NCBI GenBank assembly: GCA_021442155.1
Contig: CM038221.1
Span: 26,007,906-26,071,905 of the forward strand
DNA length: 64,000 nucleotides
Source: Cymbidium sinense
Lineage: Eukaryota; Streptophyta; Magnoliopsida; Asparagales; Orchidaceae
Direction of reading: 5' to 3'
Below, one piece after another: positions 22,761 through 32,542 of the stretch. The notes under the pieces are model-generated. The model made no database searches and had not been told where the DNA came from. It saw nothing but the letters and a program-made list of their open reading frames with translations. The position numbers and the translations under genes were made by a program. Numbering within the stretch: the first letter of the stretch is position 1; each line of letters opens with the position of its first letter.

Positions 22761-25229
22761 TTCTACACTACCGGGATGGTTCCTCTCTCCATCTTTGGTA
22801 AATGATCATTGTCTTTGAGTATCGATAGTGGATTTGTACTTTGGTATGAATCCAAGACTATCCTTCTTTCCGTTGGCACTTAGCTCATTTCATTCTTGAG
22901 TTGAGTTAGCCAACATCTTTAGGTTTTAGGATCGCATTCCTTGTTGGTCTTAAAACCCCCGTTGGGTCCCCCAATGGCTAAAACAAAAAGATCTAAAATA
23001 AAAAGAAAAAAAATTTAAGACTTCCTTCTTATCATTTTCATGATAAGGAAAGGTTCATCCTAAAATAATAAATCTTCCATAAAGAACTTTGTTTTATTTC
23101 AAAAGCACCTTTTCAAAAATGCACTTAATAAAATATTTTCCACAAAATTTTGTCACCCTCATTTAACAATTCCCATAATTGTTACATGTAGGATTTTCAA
23201 AAATAAAACTAATAACATTTTTTTTCAAAAGCACAAATGAACATCTTCTTTCAATTCACTTCGATGAAGATTTCATTTTCAAAATAAAATAAACAATCAT
23301 CTTTTTCAAAACTCACAATCACAATCATAAAGTTTTCAAAAAAAGCACATATGAATTCTTCTATTCAATATACCCACACTTATTGAATGGAAAGTTCATT
23401 TATAAACAAAATTAAATTTTTTTTTTAAAAGCACACATGAATACCTTCATTTAATATACTTAAATTTATTAAATGAAGATTTCATCCACAACTAAAAATA
23501 AAATATATCATTTAGAAATTTACTTAAACATATCCCACATATGTTTTAAGTTGGAATTCCTCCTTTCAAAAAAATAATCACACATAAAAAAATTTTCATT
23601 TCAAAAATAAATTGATCTCCATTCTACATACTTAAATTTGTTGAATGGAAGTCCTCTTTTCAAAACATTAAATCAACAATCATTTAAAAATTTTTTCAAA
23701 CACATTTGGAACTTCATTAACATACCCAAATTTGTTAAGTGAAGTTCCAAATCCAAAATTCAAAAAAAAAAAATTTCAAAACACATTTGGAATTTCATTT
23801 AGCATACTCAAATTTGCTAAGTGAAGTTTCCAAATTCAAAATTCAAAATCAATCATATTTCAAAATTTTCAAACACATTTGGAACTTCATTTAACATACT
23901 TAAATTTAAAAGTTTCCAAATCCAAAATCAAAATTTCAAAATTTTAAAACACATTTGAACTTACTTAACATACCCAAATTTGTTAAGTGAATCCAAATAA
24001 AAATTTCAAAATTTTCAAACAATATTTGGAACTTCATTTAACATACCTAAATTTGTTAAAGTTTCCAAATCAAAATTCAAAACTTTTCAAAACATTTTGG
24101 AACTTCACCTAACATACTCAAATTTGCTAAGTAAAGTTTCCAAATCAAAACAAAAATTTCAAACACCTTTGGAACTTCTTCCTTAGCATACCAAATAAGA
24201 AAGTTTCCATTTTCAAAACCAAAATAAATAAAAATTTTAAACACACCATTTGGAATTTCATTTAGCATACTCAAATTTGCTAAGTGAAATTTCCATTTCG
24301 TAAAACCAAGTGGGACTTCCTCTTTAGCATACCAAATTTGCTAAAGTTGAATCTCCACTTTCAATCATTTCAAAACAAAATAAAACACTTAGATTCCCTT
24401 AGCATACCCAAATTTGCTAAGGATCCTACCCTTTCAAAAAAAAAAATTTTTTTCAAACAAATGAAACACTTAGATTTTCTTAGCATACCTAAATTTTCTA
24501 AGAAAATATTTTCAAAATTAAAAAATACACTTGATTCTTCACTAGCATACCTAAATTTGCTAAGTAAGAATTCCAAAATTTTCAAAATCAAACAAAAAAA
24601 TAAAATCAAAAAAGAACAATCACTTTCACTTACTTAGCATACCTAAATTGCTAAGTGAGTGAAATCCCAAAATATTCAAACAAAACAAAACATTTGACCC
24701 TTACTTTACATACCCAAATTTTTTAAAGGAAAGGGTCCTCCAAATCACAAAAAATTCAAATTGAAAACATCAATGAACCTATGGAAGCATCCTATCAAAT
24801 TCTTTAATTCATATTTCAACATACATAAATTTGTTGAAGTGATTCACTCAAATTCTCTTCAATCAATCTTTCCAAATTCATTTGAACCCACTTAACACTT
24901 CCAAGTTGTTGGATGTGGGTTCAAATTTTAAAATTCAAACTCAAAATATATGGAGACAAAAATTGATGCAAGTTTGTTTCTCATAGATTCTTTCACAAGA
25001 TAGTTTCAGCCAAGGTAAATGGCTCTCGAAATTCATCTTACTTTCCTCATGACATGGATCTAGCCTTAGATCAGTGATTTCCCATTTTGTTCATACCCAT
25101 TTGATCACTTTTGGCCAAGGATTTGAGCAAGATCACCAGTGAGTCATTCCCCTCACATGCTCACAGAAGAAGGTGCCGGGCGTCCTCCATGTGGTAGACT
25201 TACCCTCTGATTGATATCTCCTCACTAAA
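22761..25229 (+). other. Element 2 leader between 5' LTR and gag
   Basis: Noncoding leader. The first 270 bases (to about 23030) are non-repetitive and include CTTGTTGGTCTTAAAACCCC and a GTTGGGTCCCCCAATGG stretch. I could not find a convincing tRNA primer-binding site. The hairpin array then fills 23032-24926. The last 300 bases lead into the N-terminal Gag relics. The open frame at 24284-24637 is only the repeat read in one frame. Confidence 0.7.
23032..24926 (+). repeat. Array of about 20 covarying hairpins in the Element 2 leader
   Basis: Units of roughly 60-95 bases each carry an inverted repeat around a conserved loop of the form TACCCAAATT. Examples: arms 23704-23722 and 23733-23752 (19 pairs, one bulge) and arms 24624-24639 and 24649-24664 (16 pairs, one G.T). 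Others are arms 24252-24267 and 24278-24294, and arms 24880-24891 and 24915-24926 (12 perfect pairs). The stems differ between units (ATTTGGAACTTC, TTTCACTTACTTAGCA, ATTTGAACCCAC, CCTTAGCA, CTTTAGCA). In each well-preserved unit the partner arm changes to match. Some units have lost one arm (about 23880, 24185). Element 3 has the same array at 60140-61149. Confidence 0.85.
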
Positions 25230-26160
25230 GGAAAGTAGTGGCAATACCACATTTTTTACACCACAAGATCTCAGCCCAGCTCTAGCAGCTCATCCTAGAG
25301 TTGCACATGTTGCCCCGGGTGCATGCTAAGCACTATCATTTGTACCCTCCAAGGGTAAGGCTCCCTTGGTTTTAGGGCTTGCCTCCCCCACATTTGAGTA
25401 TGGGTCTAGCTCACACTCCTCTCGCTTTACTCGCACTTGGCATAGAAATAAGAACTGTTTGGTCAAATGGTTCCATACTCGGATGGCCAGAGAGCTTGAT
25501 AAGCCATCACCATGGATGAGTCTCCCATGATCACTTCACCAATCGTTATAGAATTAGTTTACCTCCTTAGGATCGATAGAGAGGATGTCGAGGATCCATT
25601 CTCCACCTCCTCTAGTGGTACATCTATAGTACAGCTTCTAGAGTAGAAGGTCGTGACGCCTATTCTTCACTGCTCTGCCGTAGGTGGAACATAGAGTCGA
25701 GTTTGGGTACCCATTCAAGATTTGTTATTCCCCGCTATGTAGGGAGTAAATCTGTGAGAGGCAGAGGCCCATGCATCACATTACTAGTGTGAGAGCAATG
25801 GAAGTTTAGCCGCACAAGCCGCTTTTGGTTTGTTTCTAGCTGAGCACCCGGCCGATCATACTCATAGTATTCTCTACACAGGGACCAACCATCATAGGAG
25901 GGCAGCTCCTGTACACAAAGTGTCGGTGGTGTCTCCACCCTACCACTCTACCCCACATCCTCCATCGCCAGTGCAAGTTACAGCATCACCCAATCCATCT
26001 AAGGCTATGAAGGCTACATCCGGGGTAAAATGTACCCCATTGGTGATCCAACTATGACCAAGTGATCCTACTCCTCCTACACCACCCATTGTGGTAGTAG
26101 AGCCTCTCCTCTAACCTTCCCTAGTAGTGGTGGGGAAGGAGCAACCCTGAGTATTATTCA
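25230..26160 (+). pseudogene. gag: Element 2 N-terminal Gag region, broken
   Basis: This region aligns with the 58640-59785 region of Element 3. For example, HTHSILYTGTNHHRRAAP and VVSPPYHSTPHPPSPVQV (25830-26057) parallel NSTILTSTIQHKRRSP and SLPSHNSTHRQPSPAQV there. The N-terminal text corresponding to MVKLITTRHRLI of Element 3 lies near 25255 without a start codon. The region is Ser/Pro/His-rich and of unknown function. It may be an N-terminal extension of Gag or a separate upstream ORF of the kind known from Ogre elements; the sequence does not decide. Confidence 0.5.
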
Positions 26161-27230
26161 TCCTTCACAATCCATTAGAATGAGCGAGATGGTGATAACT
26201 ATCGTGATATTCCTGATGATAGTTCATTTCAGCAAGTAAGATCATCATGAATGTTACCTTTATTATCCAAGATCGTGAGTATCATTCTTCTAGTGAGTAC
26301 AACCCACACAAGATTGACTCCTCCCTGTGAGGTCCAAATGCTTTGCATGATAGTGATCACACCTTAGCCCAAGATTTTATACGAGTTATAGATCCTTAGA
26401 GATAGTTGCACACTATTTTATGAAGAAAAAGAAGATCTTAGGTATGCATGGTCCATGAAGAAAGAGTCAACATCCTCTGAGTCACTTGTTGATTATATTC
26501 TCGGCACATAACTGAGTATGAAGTGTGAACCATGTCCAAATATCATGCCATTAAGATTCTCTTGAAGAATATCCATGGCCTGGTCGCCTTCATGCTTAAG
26601 GGCTTCACCATAAAGACATTTGAAAAGCTAATCAATAAGGAGGCTAGTCTACAAGGAGAGGCCAAACAATTGCCTTTTCCAGATTAGTTTCCCAAGAAAA
26701 AATCCCAAAACATTTATTAGCAGAAACCTAGAGCAGTAGTAGTAATTGACAAGGAGAAGTAGCCAGCTAGAGATCAGTCTAAATGACCACTACCTCAACA
26801 GCCTCCACCTCCTTTGCCACCACCGAGGAAACCATACCGGCCTCCACCTCAGCCTTCACAGCCAGCACATCCACCACTTTAGCCATACCATCATCAGCAA
26901 TGACATACATATCCGCCACCAGGTAGCTATGGTCCACCTACTCTATTAGATAAGTTAAACAAACCTTATTCTTTTAAGAGGGATGTAATCAGGAAAGTCT
27001 TTAAGAATCTCTTAAAGAAACCTAATTTTCAGCTACCCGAGCCTAGAGACCAGAAGTAGGCAAAAGTCATGATCCAAACTTTTGCCCTTACCAATCGTAC
27101 TAGGCCACATTTTGGAGGATTTTTTACATTCAAGGGACTTTGAACACGCTTTCAAGATTGCGTCATTATCCCAAAGGAATACCTTGTGGAACAACCTTCT
27201 AGTTCCATTAGGTAATCCTTGGGGATACAA
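26161..27230 (+). pseudogene. gag: Element 2 gag core (partly deleted), proline-rich segment and knuckle relic
   Basis: The C-terminal half of the Gag core is readable: ESLVDYIL, LSMKCEP, AIKILLKNIHGLVAFMLKGF, FEKLINKEASLQ (26470-26650). The FDWY..LP block present in Elements 1 and 3 is not recognisable here, so the first half has been deleted or rearranged. A Pro-rich stretch follows at 26790-26940 (QQPPPPLPPPRKPYRPPPQP-type text). Near 27085-27140 is a relic of the CP.....GHILEDF.TF knuckle. EQPSSSIR-like text follows near 27190. Confidence 0.65.
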
Positions 27231-28199
27231 GTGATCCTACCAAAACCAAAGAAGGTTGGGACATTTCTTTGTCTAAAACTCTAAGAAAATAATTCAAGAT
27301 CAAGAAGCTTTCTTCGTTCTGAGTCACTCAAACCTCCAACACCAAGGAAGGTTTGCAAGTTTCCAGTGCCAACTTTAGAAAAGTGGGAGCTCAGCAGCAG
27401 CAGAATGTGTTGGCCCGGGATAGCCCCTTAACATAGCCACTGACCGTATCCAGACTCCAGCCTTCAATTGTAGTTCCACACCAACGACTTCTTCCATTTC
27501 AACTAGCTCTTCTATTTCTTCTACTAGTAGAACTCTTATATCAACAGATAAGGGCATCAAATCCCTTACTCCACTTACTCTACTTGACTTCTACTTTGTA
27601 CCTCCAAATACTTCCAAGAAATTGAAGAATAAAGCTGATTTGAATTACATTTATGTATCTTCTAATGAGTTATCTTCTTCTATTTCTAACGATAACTCTT
27701 CAATTCTAATCAATTATAACAATTCCAATCTTCCTCTTTCTGATTCAGAGTTAGACTTTCTAACTTTAAATACTATGGGTTCACCTCTTTAGATTGACTT
27801 AGAATCATCCGATTCTAAGAGTCCCATAGGAGAAGTTGTAGGTGAGTCTGAAGTGCAAGTAGAACTTGCCACCACCTTGCCTCTAGAGATTACTGAAGTC
27901 AACCTCCATAGTGGCAAGGTTCTACCTCCTAGGCACCTCTAGAAGAAGGAAACAAGTCATTGGTATCAAGATTGAGAAGCCCTTCCATGTGATGCTCCAC
28001 CCTTGGATATGCTGGAAGACTAGCCAAAGGTGGACTACAATGTCCTTTCTCATCTAAGAAATTTACCATCTAAGCCAAGCATATATGATGCCATTATCTT
28101 ATCCAAAGAGATGAGGGAGTCATAATCAAGGACCTCATTGATCCTAAGATATGCTTAGCTCAGCTGACCGCTATAGGTGAGGAAGCACATTATGCAAAA
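27231..28199 (+). pseudogene. Element 2 gag-pol linker before protease
   Basis: Frameshifted equivalents of the linker seen in the other elements. KEGWDISLSKTLRK is near 27245, a Ser-rich stretch lies at 27470-27700, and LEIDLESSDSKSPIGEVVGE-type text is at 27785-27850. Then come NLHSGKVLPP (27900), MLHPWICWKT, and a relic of IKDLIDPKICLAQLTAIGEEAH near 28125-28190. No domain of known activity is seen. Its value is that it fixes the order of the polyprotein and shows the copy is scrambled mainly by small indels. Confidence 0.6.
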
Positions 28200-28625
28200 A
28201 AAGAAGCCCGCGGATCACCTTCATGAAGACCTTCATCGGGGAATTGGAGCATACATTATATTGACATGGGCAGTTAAGACTCGGGTTCCCATGGATTAGT
28301 GCATCGTAAACATTATGAATCTAAAGACCCTTGTCTATTTGAAGATCGACATCTCTACTCTCCGAGGAGATAGGATGATGTTGAGAGGATTAAATGATCA
28401 AGGCGAGCAGGCTTTATGTTCCATAGTGTTACCATTAGAGATCGATGATTGGAATATTGAAGCCAAGTTCTACATCATTGATTCCAATACTTCATTCACT
28501 GCTTTGCTTGGTGGGCCTTGGATACATCAGAACAAGATTGTTCCATTCTCCCTTCATCAGTGCATCAAGTTGAAAAAGATGGAATTGAGTACCGTGTGGG
28601 ATGAAAATGAAAATTCTCGTTAGAG
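28200..28625 (+). pseudogene. Element 2 aspartic protease (PR), C-terminal half well preserved
   Basis: The open run 28315-28623 gives MNLKTLVYLKIDISTLRGDR, then MMLRGLNDQGEQALCSIVLP, EAKFYIIDSNTSFTALLGGP, WIHQNKIVPFSLHQCIKL. The TALLGGPWIH and LHQCIK blocks are characteristic of Tat protease; the usual form is LLGRPWIH. The active-site segment just upstream, near 28270-28310, is damaged: the expected IDPSASVNIM reads with a stop. The copy could not process a polyprotein. It is still the best guide to this domain in the window. Confidence 0.8.
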
Positions 28626-29590
28626 GTTGAGATTTATGAGGATGTGACCTACTGTCTTCCTCAAAACACCCTTTCTCGTGAACTTGGGAAAAATTCAAAT
28701 GCAAAACTAAAAGAAAAAGAAATGAAACAAAAGAAAAGATAAAATAAAATGAAAAGAAAAAGAAAAGTCCAAGTGAGCATGAAAGGGGAATTGAAGAAGA
28801 AGTGGATCCGCATATCACATTCCATCATATAGACATGTGGGTAGGATGGCTCAACCTCCACTAGGTAGAGGTAGAGGTAGAAATAGAGGTAGTTCCAGAG
28901 GTGGAAGATCCCCTAGTTGGCCTTCAACCAATAGAGGTCGTGTTCCAATTCATAGGAGTACCCCTACTATTCACATAGACTTGGAATCCAGCTCAGAGGA
29001 TGAGTTCAAAATGAGTAGCATACCAGCCAAGGTTCTTTTTGGGTTCATCATCCTCAAGTCCAGAGCTCGATGTAGGACTTGAGGAAGATACTTTTAAGGA
29101 ATTAATGAAATTTCCTTTTTACTTTTACTAGCCTTATGTTCAAAATCTTATACAAAAAGGTTTAGTTCCTCACACTTGGTCCAAGCATAGGTTAGAGTAC
29201 TTTGAAGAGCTATGGAACAATACAGGCAGGGAAGCACAATTAAGAGTAGGACTAGGATTCAACATAATGGGTCCGATCGATGATGAAGATTATTGCCTAG
29301 TTGTTACCAACCATTTTAAATCTGATAAGTTCTTCTCACACATCCCCAACTCTCATGAGAATGTGTATTTAAAAACTTGAGATGATCGGATGATCTCCAA
29401 GTCAAAGAGGCACCTAGAATTTGAAGAAGAGAGATTCATTCAATCGACAAACTTAAAGAAATCAACCTTAGAACGAAGAAAATCCTCGAGACATACATGG
29501 GTTCATTCTTTGAATGAAGAAGAAACTAATGACTTAGTTAGGCTATTGATTGAGTTTAAAGATTTCTTCGTATGGAGTTATGAATAAATG
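28626..29590 (+). other. Element 2 protease-RT spacer: Lys-rich tract, Arg/Gly-rich patch, acidic linker
   Basis: After ENSR and a stop come an A-rich Lys/Glu tract (about 28690-28770) and an open run at 28837-29082. That run starts MGRMAQPPLGRGRGRNRG, continues SSRGGRSPSWPSTNRGRV and then TIHIDLESSSEDEF. RGG-like text next to an acidic stretch often binds RNA, but that is inference. Next come the segment before RT (NLIQKGLVPHTWSKHRLEYF, NNTGREAQLRVGLGF, IMGPIDDEDYCLVVTNHF) and the open run 29390-29587 (RKSSRHTWVHSLNEEETNDL, EFKDFFVWSYE). The same succession stands in Elements 1 and 3. Confidence 0.65.
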
Positions 29591-30119
29591 CCCGGATTAT
29601 CTCCTAACATAGCAGTCCACAAGCTAGCAATAGACCCTAATATTACCCCTATTAAGCAAGCTCCTAGATGCATGCGATTAGAAATTGAACAATAGGTCAT
29701 TTTTGAAGTCAAGAAATTGATCGATGCTAATTTTATCAGGGAAGAAAAATATATACCTAGTTAGTGTCCCGGTTAAGAAGAAGAATGGCCAAATTCATCA
29801 ATTTTAGGGACTTAAACAAGGATGAGGATGAGTTTCCTCTTGCTATACCAAAATAATGGTGGACATTGCCTCATCTCATGCGTCTTCTCTTTCATGGATG
29901 GATCATAATCAAATCAAGATGTATTACGAAGATGAAAAACACTTTTTGAACCCTATCAAAATCTTCTTACATTGCTAGTGCTTGCCTTTGACCTTAAAAT
30001 GCATGAATTTTGACCATTTGACATATATAACATTAAAATGAATCACAGTGTGCATTGAGTCACTTGAAATTCAGGTTTGTTGTTTGACATTGGGAATAGA
30101 AATAGATCCTGAAAAGATT
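29591..30119 (+). pseudogene. Element 2 reverse transcriptase with catalytic YVDD segment deleted
   Basis: The N-terminal blocks are clear: MPGLSPNIAVHKLAIDPN, ITPIKQAPRCMRLEIEQ, EVKKLIDANFIREEKY, KKNGQI, FMDGS. Then the text jumps from about 29990 (CLPLTLKCMNF) to LKMNHSVH near 30035. Compared with Element 1 (3780-3975) about 130 bases are missing. The missing part holds ATYQ.AM..FDELIHH, CYVDDLVVK and the following residues. Without YVDD the enzyme has no active site. The RT thumb resumes with GIEIDPEKIKAIIEMPPPK near 30090-30150. Confidence 0.85.
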
Positions 30120-30760
30120 AAAGCTATCATAGAAATGCCACCTCCTAAGAGTTTAACTCAACTCAAATCCTTTCAAGGATGACAGGCGTATCTAAGACAC
30201 TTTATCTCAAACTTATCAGGGAGAAGCAAGCCATTCTCAGCACTTGTCAAAAAGGATGCCAAGTTTGAGTGGGATGATAAGTGTCAGCATGTATTTGAAG
30301 ACATCAAAGAATACTTGGTGAAGTCGCCATTTCTCGCAGCCCCTATCCTGGGCAGGCCATTGATCCTTTACATTACTGCATTGGAGGACTCTCTCAATGC
30401 TCTGTTGGCCCGAGCCAATGATGATGGGAAGGAAAGCATACTCTACTACCTCAACCATCATTTGATTCCTACTGAAGTAAACTATGCAGCTATTGAGAAA
30501 TAGTTCCTTACTTTGATCTTTGCATCTCAAAAGCTATGACACTACATGCTTTCTCATAAGATGAATTTGATCTCTATAACCAATCCACTATAGTACCTCA
30601 TGACACAACCAATGCTTTCTAGATGTTTAGCTCATTGGTCCATAATACTCTCATAATTTGATATCACATTTGTACCCCTTTGTGCAGTAAAAGGTCAGGC
30701 ACTAGTAGATTTCTTAGCAGCACACCCACTTTCTGCTGATTCTCCACTTAGTGATGATCT
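30120..30760 (+). pseudogene. Element 2 RT connection and first RNase H, broken
   Basis: The frame reads MPPPKSLTQLKSFQG, QAYLRHFISNLSGRSKPFSA, LVKKDAKFEWDDKCQHVFED, IKEYLVKSPFLAAPILGRPL, ILYITALEDSLNALLA. It goes on EVNYAAIEK, LTLIFASQKL, FDITFVPLCAVKGQALVDFL, AAHPL. These are the Ty3/gypsy RT connection and RNase H/tether blocks with only single-codon stops in places (30503, 30537, 30590, 30655). An open run lies at 30315-30503. This is the best copy of the domain in the window. Confidence 0.85.
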
Positions 30761-31320
30761 CCCCGATGAACAAATCATGAACTTAGGGGAGGTCATCAAC
30801 CACCATAGAGATGTATTTTGATGGTGCCGCTTCTTTTCTTAAAGGTGAAGCACCACAATCTATTCTCCCAAAGAGGGGTAGGAATAGTTCTTAACTCCAA
30901 ATGATGTGATGAGATTCTCATACTATCTTTCTAACTCAACAATGAAGCGGTATGAGGCTTTGATTGCTAGTTTAAAGTTATCACTATCGGTGTCAAGCAT
31001 CAACATCTTTGGATTCTCGGTTGGTGATCAGCAGTTGCTGGGTCTACCAGTCCTCAAACCCAAGCATCGTCATTACTACGAGAATACCATGAAGCTGTTG
31101 GCCCAGATTCTTGAAGTTACCATCTACAAGGTTCCCCGAGCAAAGAACACATCAGTAGATGCCTTGGCTAAACTTGCCAAAGAGTTGGCATGTCCGGAAG
31201 ATGAGTCTATTTCAATAAGGGTCCAAAATAGACAAGTCCTTTCCCTTATTGAATCAGAACTCATTAAGAGACTTTCTCTTGAAGGGGAGGTTGCCGTTGT
31301 TAGAATGGACAAGGAGCTGG
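30761..31320 (+). pseudogene. Element 2 second RNase H, archaeal type (aRH), broken
   Basis: The frame reads MNLGEVINHH, then MYFDGAASFLKGEAPQSILP, KRGVGIVL. The open run 30906-31325 carries MRFSYYLSNSTMKRYEALIA, SINIFGFSVGDQQLL (the GDSQLV block broken by a small shift), QILEVTIYKVPRAKNTSVDA, LAKLAKELACPEDESIS. The catalytic Asp of FDGA and Glu of YEAL remain; the third acidic block is disturbed. The run ends in LSLEGEVAVVRMDKELD, the linker to integrase. Confidence 0.8.
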
Positions 31321-32542
31321 ATTAGAGGTAACTGTTCATAGATTACTTGAACACCGACAAACTACCTCAAGAGAAATCTCAAGCCCATCAGGTGAAATAG
31401 AAAGCTCTTTTCTATGTTCTTGTTGATGGCACCCTGTACCGATGGTCCTTTGACCAGATGTGGTTATGTTGTTTAAACAAAAACAAAGCTTGTGGCATTA
31501 TAACTGAAGTACATTCAGGTCTATGTGGAGTGCATCAGTTTGGTCTAAAGATGAAGTCGAAGATCAAAAGACTTGGATACTACTAGCCTTCTATGATCAC
31601 AGATTGCAAAGATGTAGCTAGGAGATGCCATCAGTGTCAGGTGCATGGTGTGGTCCTCCACCAACCACCCAACATTCTACACCCTACTTTGGCTTCATGG
31701 CCATTTGAGTGTTGGGGTACCAACATTATAGGTCTGATCGATCCTCCTTCTTCCAAGGGCATCTATTCATCTTAGCTGCTACCGACTACTTTTCCAAGTG
31801 GGCAAAATCCATCCCACTCAGAGAGGTCATAGCTCACCATGTGCTTCAGTATTTTAGGAACCATATCATATATAGGTTCAGGGTGCCTTGATAAATTATA
31901 TTTGATAATGATACTACTTTCAAAAGCATAAAGATCAATAGCTTCGCTAGAAGACATGGTATAGATTGTAGATACTCCACCATCTACTACCCTAGAGCTA
32001 ATGGTTTAGTAGAAGCATTCAACAAAACTCTCATCCAGATACTAAAGAAGATGATAATAAATGATGAATGAAATGGTTGATTGAAGCCTTATGGGCCTAT
32101 CACACACATACCGAACTCTTTCAGTCTACCATGTTTTCCTTAGTATATGGGTATGAAGCTGCTCTTCCTCTAAAAGTTCAACTCCCGTCACTAAGGATAG
32201 CATTGGGTAACAAGATCACTACAAAGTAGATTGCCAAGTTACGGTTAGAAGAGCTCAAAGGTTTGGAGGAAAGTCGCCTACGGGTGTGCCAGAATCTCGA
32301 GTTGTACAAGGCCAAAATGATTCAAGCTCATAATAAGCTAGTCCTCCCTAGGTCTTTCTAAGTAAAACTTGTGTTAGTCCTAAGGAGACCCATTATTTCC
32401 TATCAAAAGATAGGAGACAAGTTTGAACCCACTTGGGAAGGCCCTATGTCATAGAAGGCCTACCAAGGAGGATCTTATCACTTATTGATTGTAAAGGATG
32501 CTTCCAATTAATGGGCTCTATCTAAAGAAATATTACCCATGA
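31321..32542 (+). pseudogene. Element 2 integrase, first catalytic Asp replaced by Asn
   Basis: The zinc module reads ITEVHSGLCGVHQFGLKMK, KRLGYY, MITDCKDVARRCHQCQVHG (open from 31593). The core gives HPTLASWPFECWGTNIIGLI, DPPSSKG. The position that is Asp in Tat integrases (WG.D(I/V)(I/V)G) is Asn here, codon AAC at 31722-31724. The second Asp (IIFDNDTTFKS, about 31895) and the Glu (YYPRANGLVEAFNKTL, about 31995) remain. Several shifts break the rest. The end reads FEPTWEGP, AYQGG, LPINGLY.KKYYP with TGA at 32540-32542. Confidence 0.85.

Noticed and set aside
22761..22900. tRNA primer-binding site after the Element 2 5' LTR
   Set aside because: Looked for the usual TGGTATCAGAGC- or TGGCGCC-type complement; only weak partial matches (TTGGTATGAATCC near 22839), too far from the LTR end to claim.
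24284..24637. 117-codon open frame on + within the leader
   Set aside because: It is the hairpin repeat read in one frame (repeated SIPKFAK-like text); no match to Gag or Pol, and it does not persist in Element 3.
23032..24926. Regularly spaced repeats that might be taken for a CRISPR array
   Set aside because: Units are diverged inverted repeats in a plant retrotransposon leader, spacing varies, there are no unique spacers and no cas genes.
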